DNA from: Marvania coccoides | Lineage: Eukaryota > Chlorophyta > Trebouxiophyceae > Chlorellales > Chlorellaceae | Assembly (NCBI GenBank): GCA_963854735.1 | Contig: OY978098.1 | Span: 2,120,001 to 2,184,000 of the forward strand | DNA length: 64,000 bases | Direction of reading: 5' to 3' | Part shown: in pieces, positions 34,701 through 48,113 of the stretch | Layout of the letters: each line of letters opens with the position of its first letter | Position numbering within the stretch: position 1 is the stretch's first letter | The notes under the pieces: generated by a model | Databases searched by the model: none | What the model saw: only the letters and a program-made list of their open reading frames with translations | Told to the model about the DNA's origin: nothing | Translations under genes and position numbers: made by a program

Positions 34701-37700
34701 ACGGTGCCTCCCAGCACTCGAATCTGAGTTGGCACAACTAAGGCATGAGGACATCTATACCTCCTCTCTTGGCTTCTTTCCACTCTTCTTCCTTCGCTGT
34801 CACCATTTTTTTCTTCTTCTTTTTTGCAAACATATTTTTTATTATTTAGTTTTGGGAGGGGCAACGCAACAGTTCTAAACAACTTAATCACCCACATTTT
34901 CAACTCACCATGCTTTCCGTTTTTCTCTCCTTTTTTCATTAGGGACTGGAGCGTCTCTTCTCCCGCCTGTGCACCATGCCAGAGGGCAACTGGCGGCCGC
35001 AGCTGGATGCCCTGGTCGCCAGGGCGGCCGAGATCGACGTCACAGGGCTGCTGGCAGACCTGTGGGGCGCCCCTGTCGACTCCACCATCAGCGGCAGCGA
35101 CTCTCGCGTTTCGACAGCTGCCCTGCACATGTGGACCCAAGCGGTGCTGGACCAGCCCCCAGCCTCGCCCACCAAGGCTGCGCGAGGCCGCGGCAAGGCC
35201 AAGCCGGCCGAGGGGGCGGCTGAGGGCGCGCCAGCGGCGGCAACGGTGTGTGCCCTGCTGCCACGCCTGCTGTGTGTGCTGGGCCAACCGGACCGCGCCA
35301 TCCGCGCGGCGGCTGTTGCTGCGGTGCGCTCGCTGGCGGGCGGCTTAGACGTCTGGTGGCCCTTTAGCTTTGACGGAGGTGAGGTCGCGATTTCTCGCGG
35401 TACTGTGGCTTCAGTGCTCAGTGGTGTTGCCTCTCAAGCTGGCATCATCGTGGAAGACAGTGAAGCGGCGGAGACGCTGCTGGGGCGTGCGATGGAGGAG
35501 GAAGGCGAAGATGCAGCGCCGCCAGCCACCCCTGCCACTGCTCGCAAGCCCCGTGGCACTGCCAGCAAAAAGAAGGCAGCGGTGACAGCCGCAGCTGACG
35601 CGCTCGTGCGCCACAGCCTGGGGCTGCCGAGGGCCGACGCCGCGTCGTTGGGAGCCTTCCTCCTGGAGCAGCTGCCCCTGCAGAGCGGTCCTGCCGGCCT
35701 TCACTGCGCTCCGTTTATTGTTCGAGTGATTCACGACACAGCGGAGCCGCGGGCACTGCTCCTGGCGGCCCGCTGCCTGCTGTCTACCTTTGCGCTGAGC
35801 AAGAGCGCTGGAGCCATCGCGTTGCGGCCCCTCACCACCCCCTTGGAGCGCGAAGCAGCGGCGGAGCTTGTGCAGCTATTCAACGACGCCGCTCTGACAG
35901 CTGTGGCGGCTGCTGGCGGCAGTGGAGCCAAAGAGGAGGCGCAAGAGGTGGCAGATGCGCTGGTGGCCATGCTACAGGTGCCAGGCCCCGAGGGGTCGGC
36001 CGAGGTTCGGCGGGCAGCGCTGACTGCCGTCACCGCCACCGCCTTCACGTTCATGCCTGAGAACGCCCAGCGAGCGCTCTTTGTGGTAGGTCAATTTTAT
36101 TTTGTTGCTTGTTTTTTGCAAATGGAATTATTTATTTATTTTTCTTCATTTCACTTCATCAATTAATCTATTTTTCTACCAATTTTCCTTCGCAGGCGCT
36201 GACAGGGGTATCGACGAGAGACGACGACGAGCAGTGCCGGGCATCAGCGCACGCGGCATTGGCAACCCTGTCTGTCTCCGCCGAGATGCTGCTGCCGCTG
36301 CTCACAATTTCAACTTCCGATGACGCAGCCAAGGCACGCACCGCCAAGAAGCGCCGCGCCGCCCAAGAGGTCCCCACCGCCCGCACACTCGATGAAGAGG
36401 CCCTGTCGGCGTGCGTATCCACCCTGGAGGTGCTGCAGTGGAAGCAGGACGTTGCCGATGCGCTCCTCATGGCGGCGCCGCTCCAAGCCACGGTGTGGGC
36501 GCTGTTGGATGCAGAAGCCGCAGCGCGCGCTGCAGCAGATGCTGCTGAAGAGGCTGCGGCAGAGGGCGGCGACCCCGTGGGCGATTTCAGCGCTGCTCAG
36601 GCTGCTCGAGCGTACGCCATGCAGCTGGCACTCTCCCTGCTGCACTCCCTCGCACAGCAGCATACCAAGCCTGCTGCTGCAGCTGTCGCTGCTCTGCCGC
36701 CGTCCGCCACTAAATCCGCCAAAAAGGGCACCAAGAAAGACGCAGTTGCGGCTGCCCCGCAGCAAGACTCCATTTTTGACATTGCCGTTGCTGTGCGATG
36801 CGCCCAGGAGGCTCCCGACGCGGCGGTGCGCAACGCAGCGCTAGCCCTGGTCACCACCCTCGCTGCCGCGCACCCTGAGGCGGCGCTGTCCCACGTTTTG
36901 CAGGTCGTTGCCGTGATCAGCGACGCCTCAGCAGAGCTCATTGATGCCCACGCCAGCGCAGTCGCCGGCCAGTCGCTGGCGGCAGCAGCCACCGCGTGGG
37001 TTCACAGCGGCCGCGCCATGAGCGAGCTCGTGGATCAGGCGGTGGATGCCATTGTGAGGGCCCCGCCGGCCCGCCGGCTTCCGCTGCTGCGAGCGCTGGC
37101 TGCTGCCCTGTCGGAGGTGGAGGGGACGTGCATGGTGATCCTCGCGCTGTTGCAGCGCCAGTTGACTGCCATTGATGGCGAGGAAGAGTCCCAGGCGTGG
37201 GTGGAGCTGTCAGGAACGCTGACTAAAAACGTGAGTTTCTCATATCTTTCTTTCTTTTCTGAGGCTCTTTTTCCTTTGAGCCTTTGTTCTGTTGCCGGTG
37301 AAGATACACAAAAAGTTTGCACGTCAGGCTGATTCGCTGTGATGATACGCTTTTCTATTTACAAATTTTACTGAGGCTCTCCACTCTAATTTTTTCCGCC
37401 GACTTCTTTTTTAACCATGAAAGTCAACTCATTCCTTCCTTTTCTTCTTTTTGCATGTAGAACTCGGCACTGATTCAGGCGCAGACCCTGGCCTTGCTGC
37501 TGCACGTCTGCATGGAGCGCAGCGCCCGCAACCCTGCCGCCCCAATCGTCCTTCTGGCCACCGCGTTTGCCAGCAACCGCATCGCCGCCACCCCCGCGCG
37601 CCCCGCTGCCGACGACGCAGAAGACGCTGAGTTGCAAGCCGCGTACGAGACCCTCATGCAGCGCGCTCTGGCGCAGCTGCAGCGTGCCGGCGAGCTCGCC

Positions 37701-39629
37701 GCTCGCCCCGCCGCCTCTTCCTCGGCAGCCCCCCCTCCTGAGCTGCTCAAGACCGCCACCACGGCGGCGTACGCCCTCACCCAGGCGCTACGACACGTCA
37801 TGGCGCCAGCTGCATACGTGACAGGGCTTGTGGGGCTGATAAGCGGTCCCTCAGATAAAGTACGCCGCCGCGCAATGGCGCTGCTAGAAGCGGCAGTTTC
37901 GGGCGTGGAAGACGCCGGCGACGACGCACCTGTGCTTGCCTCTGCAGCTCTGGCCGCGCTGGAGCCGCTGCAGGCGCTGCTGGGAGATCAATTGGCGAAG
38001 GACCGCAACGCCGAGCCCCGCAGCGACGTCACCAAGCAGGTGGCACTGGGCACATTGGCTGCGCTGGCGGTGGCGTTCGGTGGCCGCCACCCGCGCCCCT
38101 TCGTTGCTGCTGTGCCTGCTGTGCTGGCGCTGACAAAATCCTCAGCCCGCCAGGCCGTCCGCAGCAGCGCCTTGGCGTGCCTGGGGGGCGTGGTGCGCGC
38201 GCTGGGCGCGGCGCTTATGCCTGCGCTGCCTTCCACCGTCTCTGCAGTCCTGGCTGCTGCCGATCACGCAGTTGCCGAAGTCCGAGAGGCTGCCGGCCCG
38301 AAGGGCTCTCCCGCCGCCGCAGAAGCGTCTGCGCTGGAGCTGGCCGCGGTGCTGGGCGCGCTGGGCTCCCTGGTATCCACCCTTGGCGCCTTTTTGGCGC
38401 CCCACCTGGCTCAGGTTCTGGAAGCGCTGCTGAGTCCCATCGTGCTGTCGTCCTCAGCTGGCCGCTGCAACGAGCTGGCTGGCAGCATCCGAAAGGAGCT
38501 GGCGAGCAACGTGGCGCCCCGGCTGCTGCTGGGCCCGCTGGCGGACCGCCTGGAACCGACAGCCAAGTCGGGAACTGAACCCACGATTGCCCTGCTGAGC
38601 ATGCTGCGCACGGTAGTGGAAAAGATGGACGGCGAGGCGGTGGCGTCCTACCACGATGCGGTGTTCCTGTTCCTGCTGCGCGCTCTGGATCTGCGGCGCA
38701 CGCAGCTGTCGGCGCCCTCTGCCTCCGCCGCTGCCGACCGCACCGAGGCGGCGGCGGTGGGCGCGATGGTGGAGCTCACGCTCAAGCTGACCGAGTCTAA
38801 GTTCAAGCCGCTGTTTTTCAGGCTGGCGGAGTGGGCAACTTCGCCGCCGCCTGCAGCGTACGCTGCTGCTGCCAGCCCTCTCCCGCGAGCAGTGGCCTTG
38901 CTGGCGGTCGCTAACGCGCTGTCCGAGCGGCTAAGGTCCACCTTCACGCCGTACTTCCGCCATCTGATCGACCCCGTGCTGTCTGCGCTGGACGGCAGCG
39001 GCGACGGCGCGGCGCCCGCCAAAAAGAAGCGCAAAAAGGCGGGAGCGCCACTCGCAGGTGAGGTGCCCCCGGCGTTGGCGCCACTGGGGACCCTGGCACG
39101 GCTGCTGGCAGTGCGTGCGCTGCACCGTTGCTTCCTTTACGATGCCTCTGGCTTCCTGGACGAGGCTCGGTTCGACAAGCTGCTGACGCCGCTGGTGCAG
39201 CAGCTGCACTTCCACCCGCCTGCGGAGCACGCGGACGCGCTGCCCGCAGACGCAGCCCTGGAGGGCGCCCTCCCCGCCGACACCTCCCCCGACCTGGACT
39301 CCTTTGGTCGTGCCACGGTGGCCTGCCTGGCGCAAATGGCGCTGGCTGCTGGCGGCAGCGACGGCTCGAGGTGGCGGCCGCTCAACCACGCGGTGCTGCA
39401 GGCCACGCGGGCCCCCGATACGGCCACCCGCCTGGCGGCACTGGAGGCGGCGGCGGCAATGGCGGCCGCTCTGCAGGAGGAGTACCTGGCGCTGCTTCCA
39501 GAGACGCTGCCCTTCTTGGGGGAGCTGCTGGAGGATCAAGAACACGTGGTGGAGGCCCGAGCTACAGAGGTGCTTCGGATGTTGGAGGGACTGACTGGCG
39601 AGGGGCTGGGCGACTATCTGAGAGCTTGA
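31752..39629 (+). CDS. UTP10: U3 snoRNP protein 10 / HEATR1 (SSU processome)
   Basis: Exons are 31752-31905, 32025-34507, 34943-36085, 36196-37230 and 37461-39629 (2327 residues; human HEATR1 is about 2140). UTP10 is a giant HEAT-repeat scaffold of the t-UTP subcomplex, needed for rDNA transcription and early 18S processing in the nucleolus. The N terminus MTSLQDQLQRIA, a segment SLLYSPQEAADIGL and GFEQLCKLDPRFQSYRKTLFS match the U3snoRNP10 domain. The body is Ala/Leu-rich HEAT helices, interrupted by an acidic-basic linker (about residues 650-727, GRRRRSRKKGEEDEGE). The end, LALLPETLPFLGELLEDQEHVVEA, matches the BP28CT domain. It is the longest gene in the window, and all splice junctions preserve frame. 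Confidence 0.92.
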
Positions 39630-40349
39630 TTTATCGATCGATTTGTCAAGGCTATTTTTTAGGCGTCTTTTTTTAATGATGCAAGGAATTTGTTACAAAA
39701 TAAAAAAGACGGGAAAAAGGCATACACATACGCGGCGCTAAATGCGTCATGAGTACAAGGAAAGAGAGAAAGTGTCAGCAAATCGGGCACAAGGAAGGGG
39801 TAAGCGGGAGACACTCGCTGCATGATGAAAAAAAGTGCTCGCAGTAACCCAACCGAGGGCCCATTTCACAAGTGAGACAGGCTGACACACGCTACAAAAC
39901 TTGGAGATCGTCACACAAACAAAAGGAAAGAAGGACATAAAAAATTGCCCGGGCTAATTGTAGTTCTTCTCAGGGCGGGCGGAGTAATCAATATAAGGCG
40001 AATTGACAACAGGGGTAAAACCGAGGTACACAAAAAAGTCGTTTTTGCCATTATAATGGGGGAAAAAGGAGGGCCAAAAAGGGGGAGGAACCCTGAATAA
40101 GGGCGTGGCTCTCCTGGGAGAAAAGGAAGGTGGAGTAACGGAACTTTTTTTTCTTTTTCTTTTTATGTGTATCAAAGCAACAGTGAGTAAATGGCGGGGG
40201 AAAAAAAATAGGGTGTGGGAGATTCATTTAGGGGCTGATGAGAGTGGTAAAAAATTCTCAGGGAGCCCCATCACGTGGAAACCTCATTTCGTTCAAACGT
40301 TAGTCAGTCAGTTGTGGTATCGTATGCGTCGTTGCCCATTACTGCTGGC
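39630..40349. other. Convergent spacer, purine-rich on + strand
   Basis: About 720 nt between the stops of UTP10 (+) and the 128-residue gene (-). Much of 39690-40260 is A/G-rich on the + strand, like the spacer at 8920-9350. No gene is recognised. Confidence 0.55.
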
Positions 40350-40736
40350 TCAGTAGTCGCGCATCATGGCACACTCGTTGGTCAGGTACGACACCTGCTC
40401 CAGGGCGCTGCGAAACTTAGGCTTGCCAAATTTGGACTGGAAGCTGTCGGTCTCCTCGTCCTCGATCGTTGGCTTGGAGACCTTCACGCGCTGCTTATCC
40501 GCGGCCTTGCGCTCAGCAGGGACGTCGGGGTGCACGAACATGGCAGCAAAGGGGTTGGTGGTGTTGGCAGCGGGCTGCTGCATGTCTCCGGCAGACATTG
40601 AGAAGGCCTGGCGGCGCTGGGGACTCATGCTGGGGGTGGAGCCCAGGGCAGGGGCGAGAGGGGTGGTGGGCACCGGCTTCTTGAAGAGGCTCTTGAGGCC
40701 CAGGAAGGGCTGGGTGGAGGCTACGATAGCGTTCAT
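40350..40736 (-). CDS. 128-residue protein of unknown function, plastid candidate
   Basis: One coding exon of 128 residues. I do not recognise it. The N terminus (MNAIVASTQPFLGLKSLFKKP, then Pro/Thr/Ser/Arg-rich) resembles a chloroplast transit peptide. The middle (NPFAAMFVHPDVPAERKAADKQRVKVSKP) is charged, and the last 30 residues (FQSKFGKPKFRSALEQVSYLTNECAMMRDY) look like a conserved helical C terminus. There are no membrane segments. A splice-acceptor-like CCCCACAG lies 11 nt upstream of the ATG, so an intron in the 5' UTR is likely, or, less likely, an upstream coding exon. Codon use is like the neighbours. Confidence 0.6.
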   Translation of the reverse strand: MNAIVASTQPFLGLKSLFKKPVPTTPLAPALGSTPSMSPQRRQAFSMSAGDMQQPAANTTNPFAAMFVHPDVPAERKAADKQRVKVSKPTIEDEETDSFQSKFGKPKFRSALEQVSYLTNECAMMRDY

Positions 40737-41332
40737 AGTGAAAGTGCCTGTGGGGAAATGAGAGAAGGGAAGATGAGAGGGTGGCACGAGGAAGCAAAGC
40801 GATGAGGCGCGCAGACTGGCCGATAGACTTTGGGAACAAAACTGAGGTGAATCGCAGGGCTAAAGCGGGAGGAAGGGAGTCTACCACTCGTGTGAGGAAA
40901 AAAGATGTGGCCTAGACTACAAACGGGCTTTCAGAGAGCCCCGGAACGCTCAACTCGCGGCAAAATGATGGATGGTGTATACACAATGAAGATCACGCAG
41001 CGGCGACGCATTCGAAACTAAATAAAAGGCGAAAATCGTTGATACGCTGTCTGTTACCTGATATGGCGGATCAAGGGGCGACAAGGCGAGCTGGTGAGGG
41101 CGTAGCGAAGAAGGATATACGATCACGGTTATTAATTCTGCAGCGAGAAGAGCGTCGCCAGACTATGATGGCGGCGAGAAAAAACGTTGCATTAATTTTC
41201 TTTTGGGCAAGGGTTTTTCAACTCGCCCAAGCAACCTCCTTTTCAAACCGATCAGCATTTACTTATATTATATTTACTGAGAAACATAGAGGCAGCCCTC
41301 ATCTAGATCGCAAAAAAGTACAAAAAAATATA
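40737..41332. other. Divergent spacer
   Basis: About 600 nt between the 128-residue gene (-) and NAGK (+). It includes the likely 5' UTR intron of the former and both promoters. Nothing else is recognised. Confidence 0.5.
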
Positions 41333-42632
<1,300 letters not shown>

Positions 42633-42994
42633 ATGCGCAGGAGTTTGTGGTATTGCTGAATGAGAGGCATGGGACCTGCGTGCGTTTGTTGAGAGCTTGA
42701 GATATACAATTGTTATTCCTTTATTTTTTTCGTTTTGGTTTGTTGAGCTCTGCGGCTGCTGCTGCTACGATTGTGACCTGCACACCACCGCGACGGCTTG
42801 AGAGGACAAAGAGCAAAACGCACGATTTTTTAGCGCAGGTTGTACTATTTGCTGCAACAAAATATTCTTTCTTTTTAAACACCGCCCGCACCGAGAAGCA
42901 ACCGCATTTTTACATAAGGAAATTTAAAAATGAAAAGCGCAAGGAAAGCAAGTGGGTAGTGTACTGTCAAAACAGTGTTTTGGGGTTTTATAGG
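42633..42994. other. Convergent spacer
   Basis: About 360 nt, AT-rich, between the NAGK stop and the stop of the 947-residue gene; 3' UTRs only. Confidence 0.55.
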
Positions 42995-45924
42995 TTAATC
43001 ACGTGTGGTAAATGAAGTCGCCATGGGGCCAGCGCTCACAAGCTCAGCCACGTCTCCGCATGCCCCATCCACAAAGATCAACCCAGCGGCTGCCGCTGTC
43101 GGTGGCGGGCCTCCTGCCGCGTTTTGCAGGGCCTGCAGGAGCTTCTGGCCTCTGGAGCCGCCGCGAGGGGCAGGGCGTCCGCTGCTGCCGACCCTGCCCT
43201 CCGCAGCCAGCTTCTGCTGGCTGCTGCTGTGCACGTGCGCCCGCGGCACGGGCGCCCCTACAGCTGCTTGCTTTGCGTCCGACGGGGGCGTCGTGGTGGT
43301 GGCGGCGGGCGGACCGACGACGACAGGCTGAAGCGATGCCGACAACATTTTGATGCCGCGGGAACGAATCTTTCCAATACCCGGGGTCAAATCAAGCGCC
43401 GAGACTCCCCGTTGGTCCTGCCCCGCAGCGCCAGGGCACGCCCACATTGCGTTTTCGGGGGGGGAGGTGGCGACGATGTCTGCTGCCAGTATCGCCTCAA
43501 AATCACGAATGGAGTGGGGGCCCACCTGTGGAGTGCCTTCGACGGCGTCGGCACCATGCGGTTCGGGGGAAGGCGGGAGGGGGGACACCCCCGAGGCGTG
43601 CTTCAGAATGCCACGCCCAAGCGGGGACACGTAGCGCTGCCTGAAGGCCTTTAGGTGGTCCCACTCCGCCTGGAGCTGCCCCAAGGCGGCCTCCACCGCG
43701 GACTCCCCGCGCTGGCAGGTGAAGGCCGCGATGGCGTGGTCCAGCTGCTGCTCTCGGCCGCCACCAGGGCCTAATTCCACGCCTGCGAGGTCCAACCGCG
43801 CCCAAGCGTCGCCCCCGCGCCAGCTCTCGGCCAGCCGGGCGTTCAGGAAGGCCTCCCGCAGCGCCTGCGGCACCGCCTCAGCGCCAGAGGGGGTAGAAGT
43901 TCGGGGCGCAGATGCCTGCAACGCCTGCGCACGCCGCTTCGGGCCATTGTGCTGCATCCTGCGGGCAATGACCACCGGAGGAGCGCCCTCCAGCCCCTCC
44001 TCGCTGTCTCCATCCTCTCCCGCAGCGTCAAAGCCTTGTTGCGCGGCCGTGGTGGTGCCACCTCGCATGAGAGAGGACACGCCAGACGGCAGACGCTGCA
44101 CGAACGCGCCGATGCCAAAGCGCGGCAGCTGCGTCCGAAGATGATGCCGCCTGGAGCTTCCGCGGAGGGGCAGCGGCAGGCGGAACCCGCTGGCAGCAGC
44201 AGGCGATGGCGCTGCAACAGCCCCGCTTTTGCCGCTTTCTCCGTCTTCCAAAGGACTCACAGGCTCTTCTTCTTCCACCCCCACGCCCGAGAACCGCACC
44301 CTGCGCGGCTCGTCTTCTCCGGCGGCCTTGTTAAGGCTGGCAGGAGGGAGACGGCGGGCGGCAGCAGCACCGCTGCCGCCAGGACTGCTTTCCCAGTCCA
44401 ACTCCAGCCCTTTGGGGAGGAAAGAAAAGCCTCCCAGCGACGGCGAAAGGTACGCCCCTGCCAGCAGCTGCGGCAGCGGGGTGAACTGCGTGTCCTCTGG
44501 CAGCAGCGACGTCTGTTTGTTGGAGACCGGTTCGCCCGACAGCAGCAGCAGTGCCCCTTGGTCTTCAGCTTGAGGCGGGGGGGTCAGGGCCGCCGCCGCT
44601 TTGAGGGGTGCTGCGGTCTTGACCTCGGTGGCCGGTTCTTCCTCCATTTCCAGCTCCTCTTGCCCTTCTTCTTCGCGTGCAGCCACGCCTTCGGTTGCAG
44701 CAGCGGCGGCGGCAGCAGCAGCGGCCCTGGCTTGGTCAGCGCCCTCCGGAGTCAGATCTGGGGTGTTGTGAGGCACGACCGGCTGCTGGACAACAGCGGT
44801 GCTGCCCAGCTCCACACCCTCAACTGCTATTGCCGCTGGTGCTGCCTCCTGAGATTTCATTGCCACAGCATCCAGCGTGGCCTCTTTAACCGCCCGCTGG
44901 ATTGAGACTGCAGCAGAGTATGGCGCAAGCGCAGCATGGACTGTCAGCGACAGCAGCCGCGCCCCCCTGCTGTTGGTGCCAGCCAGAGAGGGAGCGACGG
45001 CAACAGCAGCGCTGGCGGTGGTCTCTTGCCGCTGCGGGGCGCGCAGCTTCAGCTGGCGCTTGAGCTCCGACCGCTTGACAGCTTTGACCGCCTTCACCAG
45101 GGGTGGGGAGTAGCGCGCGGAGGGCCGCGTGAAGGCTGCAGGAGCATCGAAGACTGCCGCCGCTGTTGCCGCCGTTGTCAGCTCTTCTTCGGCCTCTGGT
45201 AGCGCCTGGAACGCTGCCCTCTCAACTCCAGGCTCGAGTACCGGCTCTTCAACTTGCGAACTCGGCTCTTCTTCAGCTTCTGGCAGCGCTGCATCTCCCA
45301 CTGCCTCCAGCAGCGGCTCCTCCACTTCTTCTTCTTCTTCTTCCTCCTCCTCTTCTACGTCTGACAGCTCCTCGCTGCCATCGGTGTCTGAGAAGAAAAC
45401 ATCGTCTACAACCTCCTCCAGGGTCACCAGCGGCTCTTCATCAGTGTCAGAGTCCTCTTGGGGCGCAGCTGTGTCGTGGCAAAGGGGAGGCGTGGGGTCC
45501 TCAGCCGTAGCAGCCTCGACGCCACGGCCCCGCCTGCGCGACTGTAACATCTCTTTGAAGGGAGGGATGAAGCCCTGCAGGATCGAATGCATTCGAAAGA
45601 AGGAAAAGCGGTGAGAAGAAATTAATTCAAATTTGTTATTTGCAAAATTAACAAACTCGCCAGCAACGTGGAGGTGATGGACGACAGTCCCAGGGGCTGC
45701 TGCTTCTTGGCTGCAGGTCCAGCTGCTTCGTCGCGGCCCAGGGCATCGCCAGCCTTGCGCTTCCTGGTGCCCAGAGCTCCCTCCTGCCGCGGTTGTCGTT
45801 GCTTCTGCCGCTGCTCCTGCTGAGCCTCCGCGCGCCACCGTCGCCGCATCCTGCGGCGGTGTGCACCTCCATACTCTTCATAGTTGGATGGGCCAGCCCC
45901 CGCAGCTGCTGCTTCGGGCACCAT
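42995..45924 (-). CDS. 947-residue low-complexity protein, nuclear candidate
   Basis: Exons are 45924-45661 and 45574-42995. I do not recognise a family. The N terminus is Arg/Gln-rich and carries a bipartite-NLS-like RKRK-x14-KK element. A hydrophobic, amphipathic stretch follows (LSSITSTLLGFIPPFKEML) across the intron, an arrangement reminiscent of Nup1/Nup136-type nucleoporins, but FG repeats are absent. A 12-residue Glu run sits near residue 165. Most of the rest is Ala/Pro/Glu-rich disorder. RRVRFSG (44280-44303) fits the PP1-docking RVxF motif. One more ordered block near residues 660-760 (ALREAFLNARLAESW, LGQLQAEWDHLKAFRQRYV) may be helical. The intron needs a GC-AG donor to keep phase. 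Confidence 0.65.
45575..45660 (-). other. Intron with probable GC-AG splice sites
   Basis: Exon 1 frame (STLL) and exon 2 frame (GFIPPF) join in phase only if the donor is CTG/GCGAGT with acceptor CTGCAG/GGC. The overlapping GT (GCGA/GTTTGT) is out of phase with this acceptor. A weaker downstream AG would suit that GT, so the call is probable, not certain. Confidence 0.6.
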
Positions 45925-46502
45925 TGTCTTTCAACGATCTAAGTGTTCAAAAATGTAACATCATCTGGGAATCAGAAGGGGTAGCGCTTGTTTAGAGGAC
46001 ATGTTTTGTATGAAAACGCTGATCGATGCTTAAAGACCGCTGCCAATTGAAGTGCCTAACGCATTTTGAAAATTTGAAAAAAAGACGTTTAGAGGGGGGA
46101 GAATAACAACTATTGTTCTACTCACGACTTAATTGTCAAGCATTGGCGCGCATTCTTTGGTGACACTGTCCTCTGAGCTTTATTTTTGGGGTAACTCAGA
46201 AAATAACCATTTTCAACACAAACAACCAGCGCTCCAGACTCAACAACGGAGGCAATGTGCTGGTTGAATGTCAACAACGAATTAATAAGATATAAATATG
46301 TCTCTCGGCGCGCTATGATGTTTTTTAGATTTTCAAATTGCGCAGCACGATCAACAAAGCACGCCAATTGACGTGAGTCGTTCTTGCGGCTATTTCCACA
46401 ATGCATGTGCGCTATTTATACTTTAGAGTGAGTTATAAACTACTCTAGGCGCACCCAGCAAGCCTTTCGTTGACATTTTAATATTAAATTATTGGCCTCA
46501 GA
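45925..46502. other. Divergent spacer
   Basis: About 580 nt of AT-rich DNA between the 947-residue gene (-) and the SpoU gene (+). No gene is recognised. Confidence 0.5.
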
Positions 46503-47739
46503 ATGCTTCCGTGTGCGGCTCAACACCGTGGCCCGATGGGGCCCACGCCATTCGCTGCCATTCGATACGGTGGCCCGCTGCCGCAGCACCCCATCGCATC
46601 CCCCCGCCCCTCCTCCCGATCACCTTCAACTCTCACCACCGCCGCCGCCCCTCGTGGAGACTACTCTTACGCCCGCAGAGAAAGAGAACCCTCTTACGAC
46701 GACGACTACTTGCCGCAGACCGAGGAAATCACCAGCCTGCAGAATTCGGTCGTAAAGCACTGCGTGAAGCTGCGCTCCCAGAAGTCTTACCGTGACGCCT
46801 CCCGCACGGCGCTGCTCACCGGCGCAGACCTCGTTGCAGAGCTGTCCCAGCTGCAGAGCACCGAGATCCTCACCGTGTTTTACGTCAAGGACGCGCAGCC
46901 GCCCACAGCGGTGCCCTCCTCTGCCCGTGTGGTTGCAGTGTCCGAGGGCGTGATGCAAAAAATTTCAGGGCTGGAGTCGGTAGGCCCCGCCTCGCTGGCC
47001 GCCGAGGTGGCGCTCCCACCGCCGGCGGAGTTTGAGGCCTGGCGTCCCGGCTCGCTGCGGCGCCTGCTGACCCTGGAGCGCTGCCAAGACCCCGGCAACT
47101 TGGCGAGTTGCATCTATACTGCACTTCCCCCCCCCTTCTCCTTTCTCATCTCTTTACCTCATCATTTTCGTTCTTGTATTGTAGGGCACCCTGCTGCGGT
47201 CTGCGCTGGCCATGGGCTGGGACGGCGTGTTCCTGCTGCCTGGTTGCGCCGATCCCTTCAACGACAAAGCGCTGCGGGCGTCGCGGGGAGCGTGCTTCAA
47301 GCTGCCCATGGCCAGCGGCACGCTGGAGGACTGGCAGCGCGCCACGCGGCAGCACAGCTTGGTTTGCCTGGCAGCGGAGCTGGACCGCCCCGCTGCTGCT
47401 GTTGCTGCCGCTGGGGAGCAAGAGCAAAGCTCCAATGGCGCTTCTGCTGCTCAGAACTCTTCTGAAAACCGGGTTCAGACCGCCAACGAAGCATTTTCTG
47501 CGCTGACGCAGGCCCATGTGAGCCTGGTTTTGGGGAGCGAGGGCCAGGGGCTGTCGGCAGCCGCCCTGAAGCTGTGTCGCCCGGTGACCATCCCCATGCT
47601 GGGGGACATGGAGAGTTTGAATGTGGCGGCGGCAGGGGCGATACTGCTTTGGTGCCTGAGCGGCAGCGCGCCGCTGCTGGCGGCGGAGTTGGCAGCAGCA
47701 ACCGGGGCGGGGGGAAATGGTGATGGCAGCAGGAGATGA
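46503..47739 (+). CDS. SpoU/TrmH-family RNA 2'-O-methyltransferase
   Basis: Exons are 46503-47102 and 47185-47739 (384 residues). SPOUT enzymes methylate ribose 2'-OH of tRNA or rRNA with S-adenosylmethionine bound in a trefoil knot. All three motifs are visible: CQDPGNLGTLLRSALAMGWDG (motif 1, across the intron), LVLGSEGQGLS (motif 2), and VTIPMLGDMESLNVAAAGAILLW (motif 3). An N-terminal substrate-binding region (SLQNSVVKHCVKLRSQKSYRD) resembles the SpoU_sub_bind segment. The first 60 residues are Pro/Arg/Ser-rich and may target the protein to an organelle. A low-complexity insert (AAAVAAAGEQEQSS) interrupts the catalytic domain. The RNA target cannot be told from sequence. Confidence 0.9.
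47103..47184 (+). other. GC-AG intron
   Basis: The conserved run PGNL/GTLLRSAL is rebuilt only with donor TTG/GCGAGT and acceptor TGTAG/GGC. The nearest GT (GCGA/GTTGCA) would put exon 2 out of frame. The donor hexamer is identical to that inferred in the neighbouring 947-residue gene. Confidence 0.85.
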
Positions 47740-48113
47740 CGGCGCAGGGGAAAAGGGGCTTCATTGACCCATGTGATACAAGTGCACACACGTGTAACGA
47801 ATGAAAGCTGATGTAGCCCTCAGAATGGCAAGGCCTAAAAAAAAGGGAATCATAGCATAATACGGTATCGAGGACCGCGATTTATATTTTCCTGTGCTTT
47901 ATAAAATAATAATTTGTATATTGAAAGGAAGCAAATTCCATTTTCAGTTGGATCCTGCCGCAAGCTCGATCATTTTTGAACCTAAATAAAATTTTAAAAT
48001 CCCATATTTTTCGTCCACCCATGGGCATCTATCAAGTTTAAATACTGGCGAACAGCTTGATCACTACTCTCACTACCCTCTAAAGCGGCGTCACAGTCTC
48101 GCGCTTGCCCATA
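47740..48113. other. Tandem spacer
   Basis: About 370 nt of AT-rich sequence, SpoU 3' UTR and VTC4 promoter. Nothing else is recognised. Confidence 0.5.
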
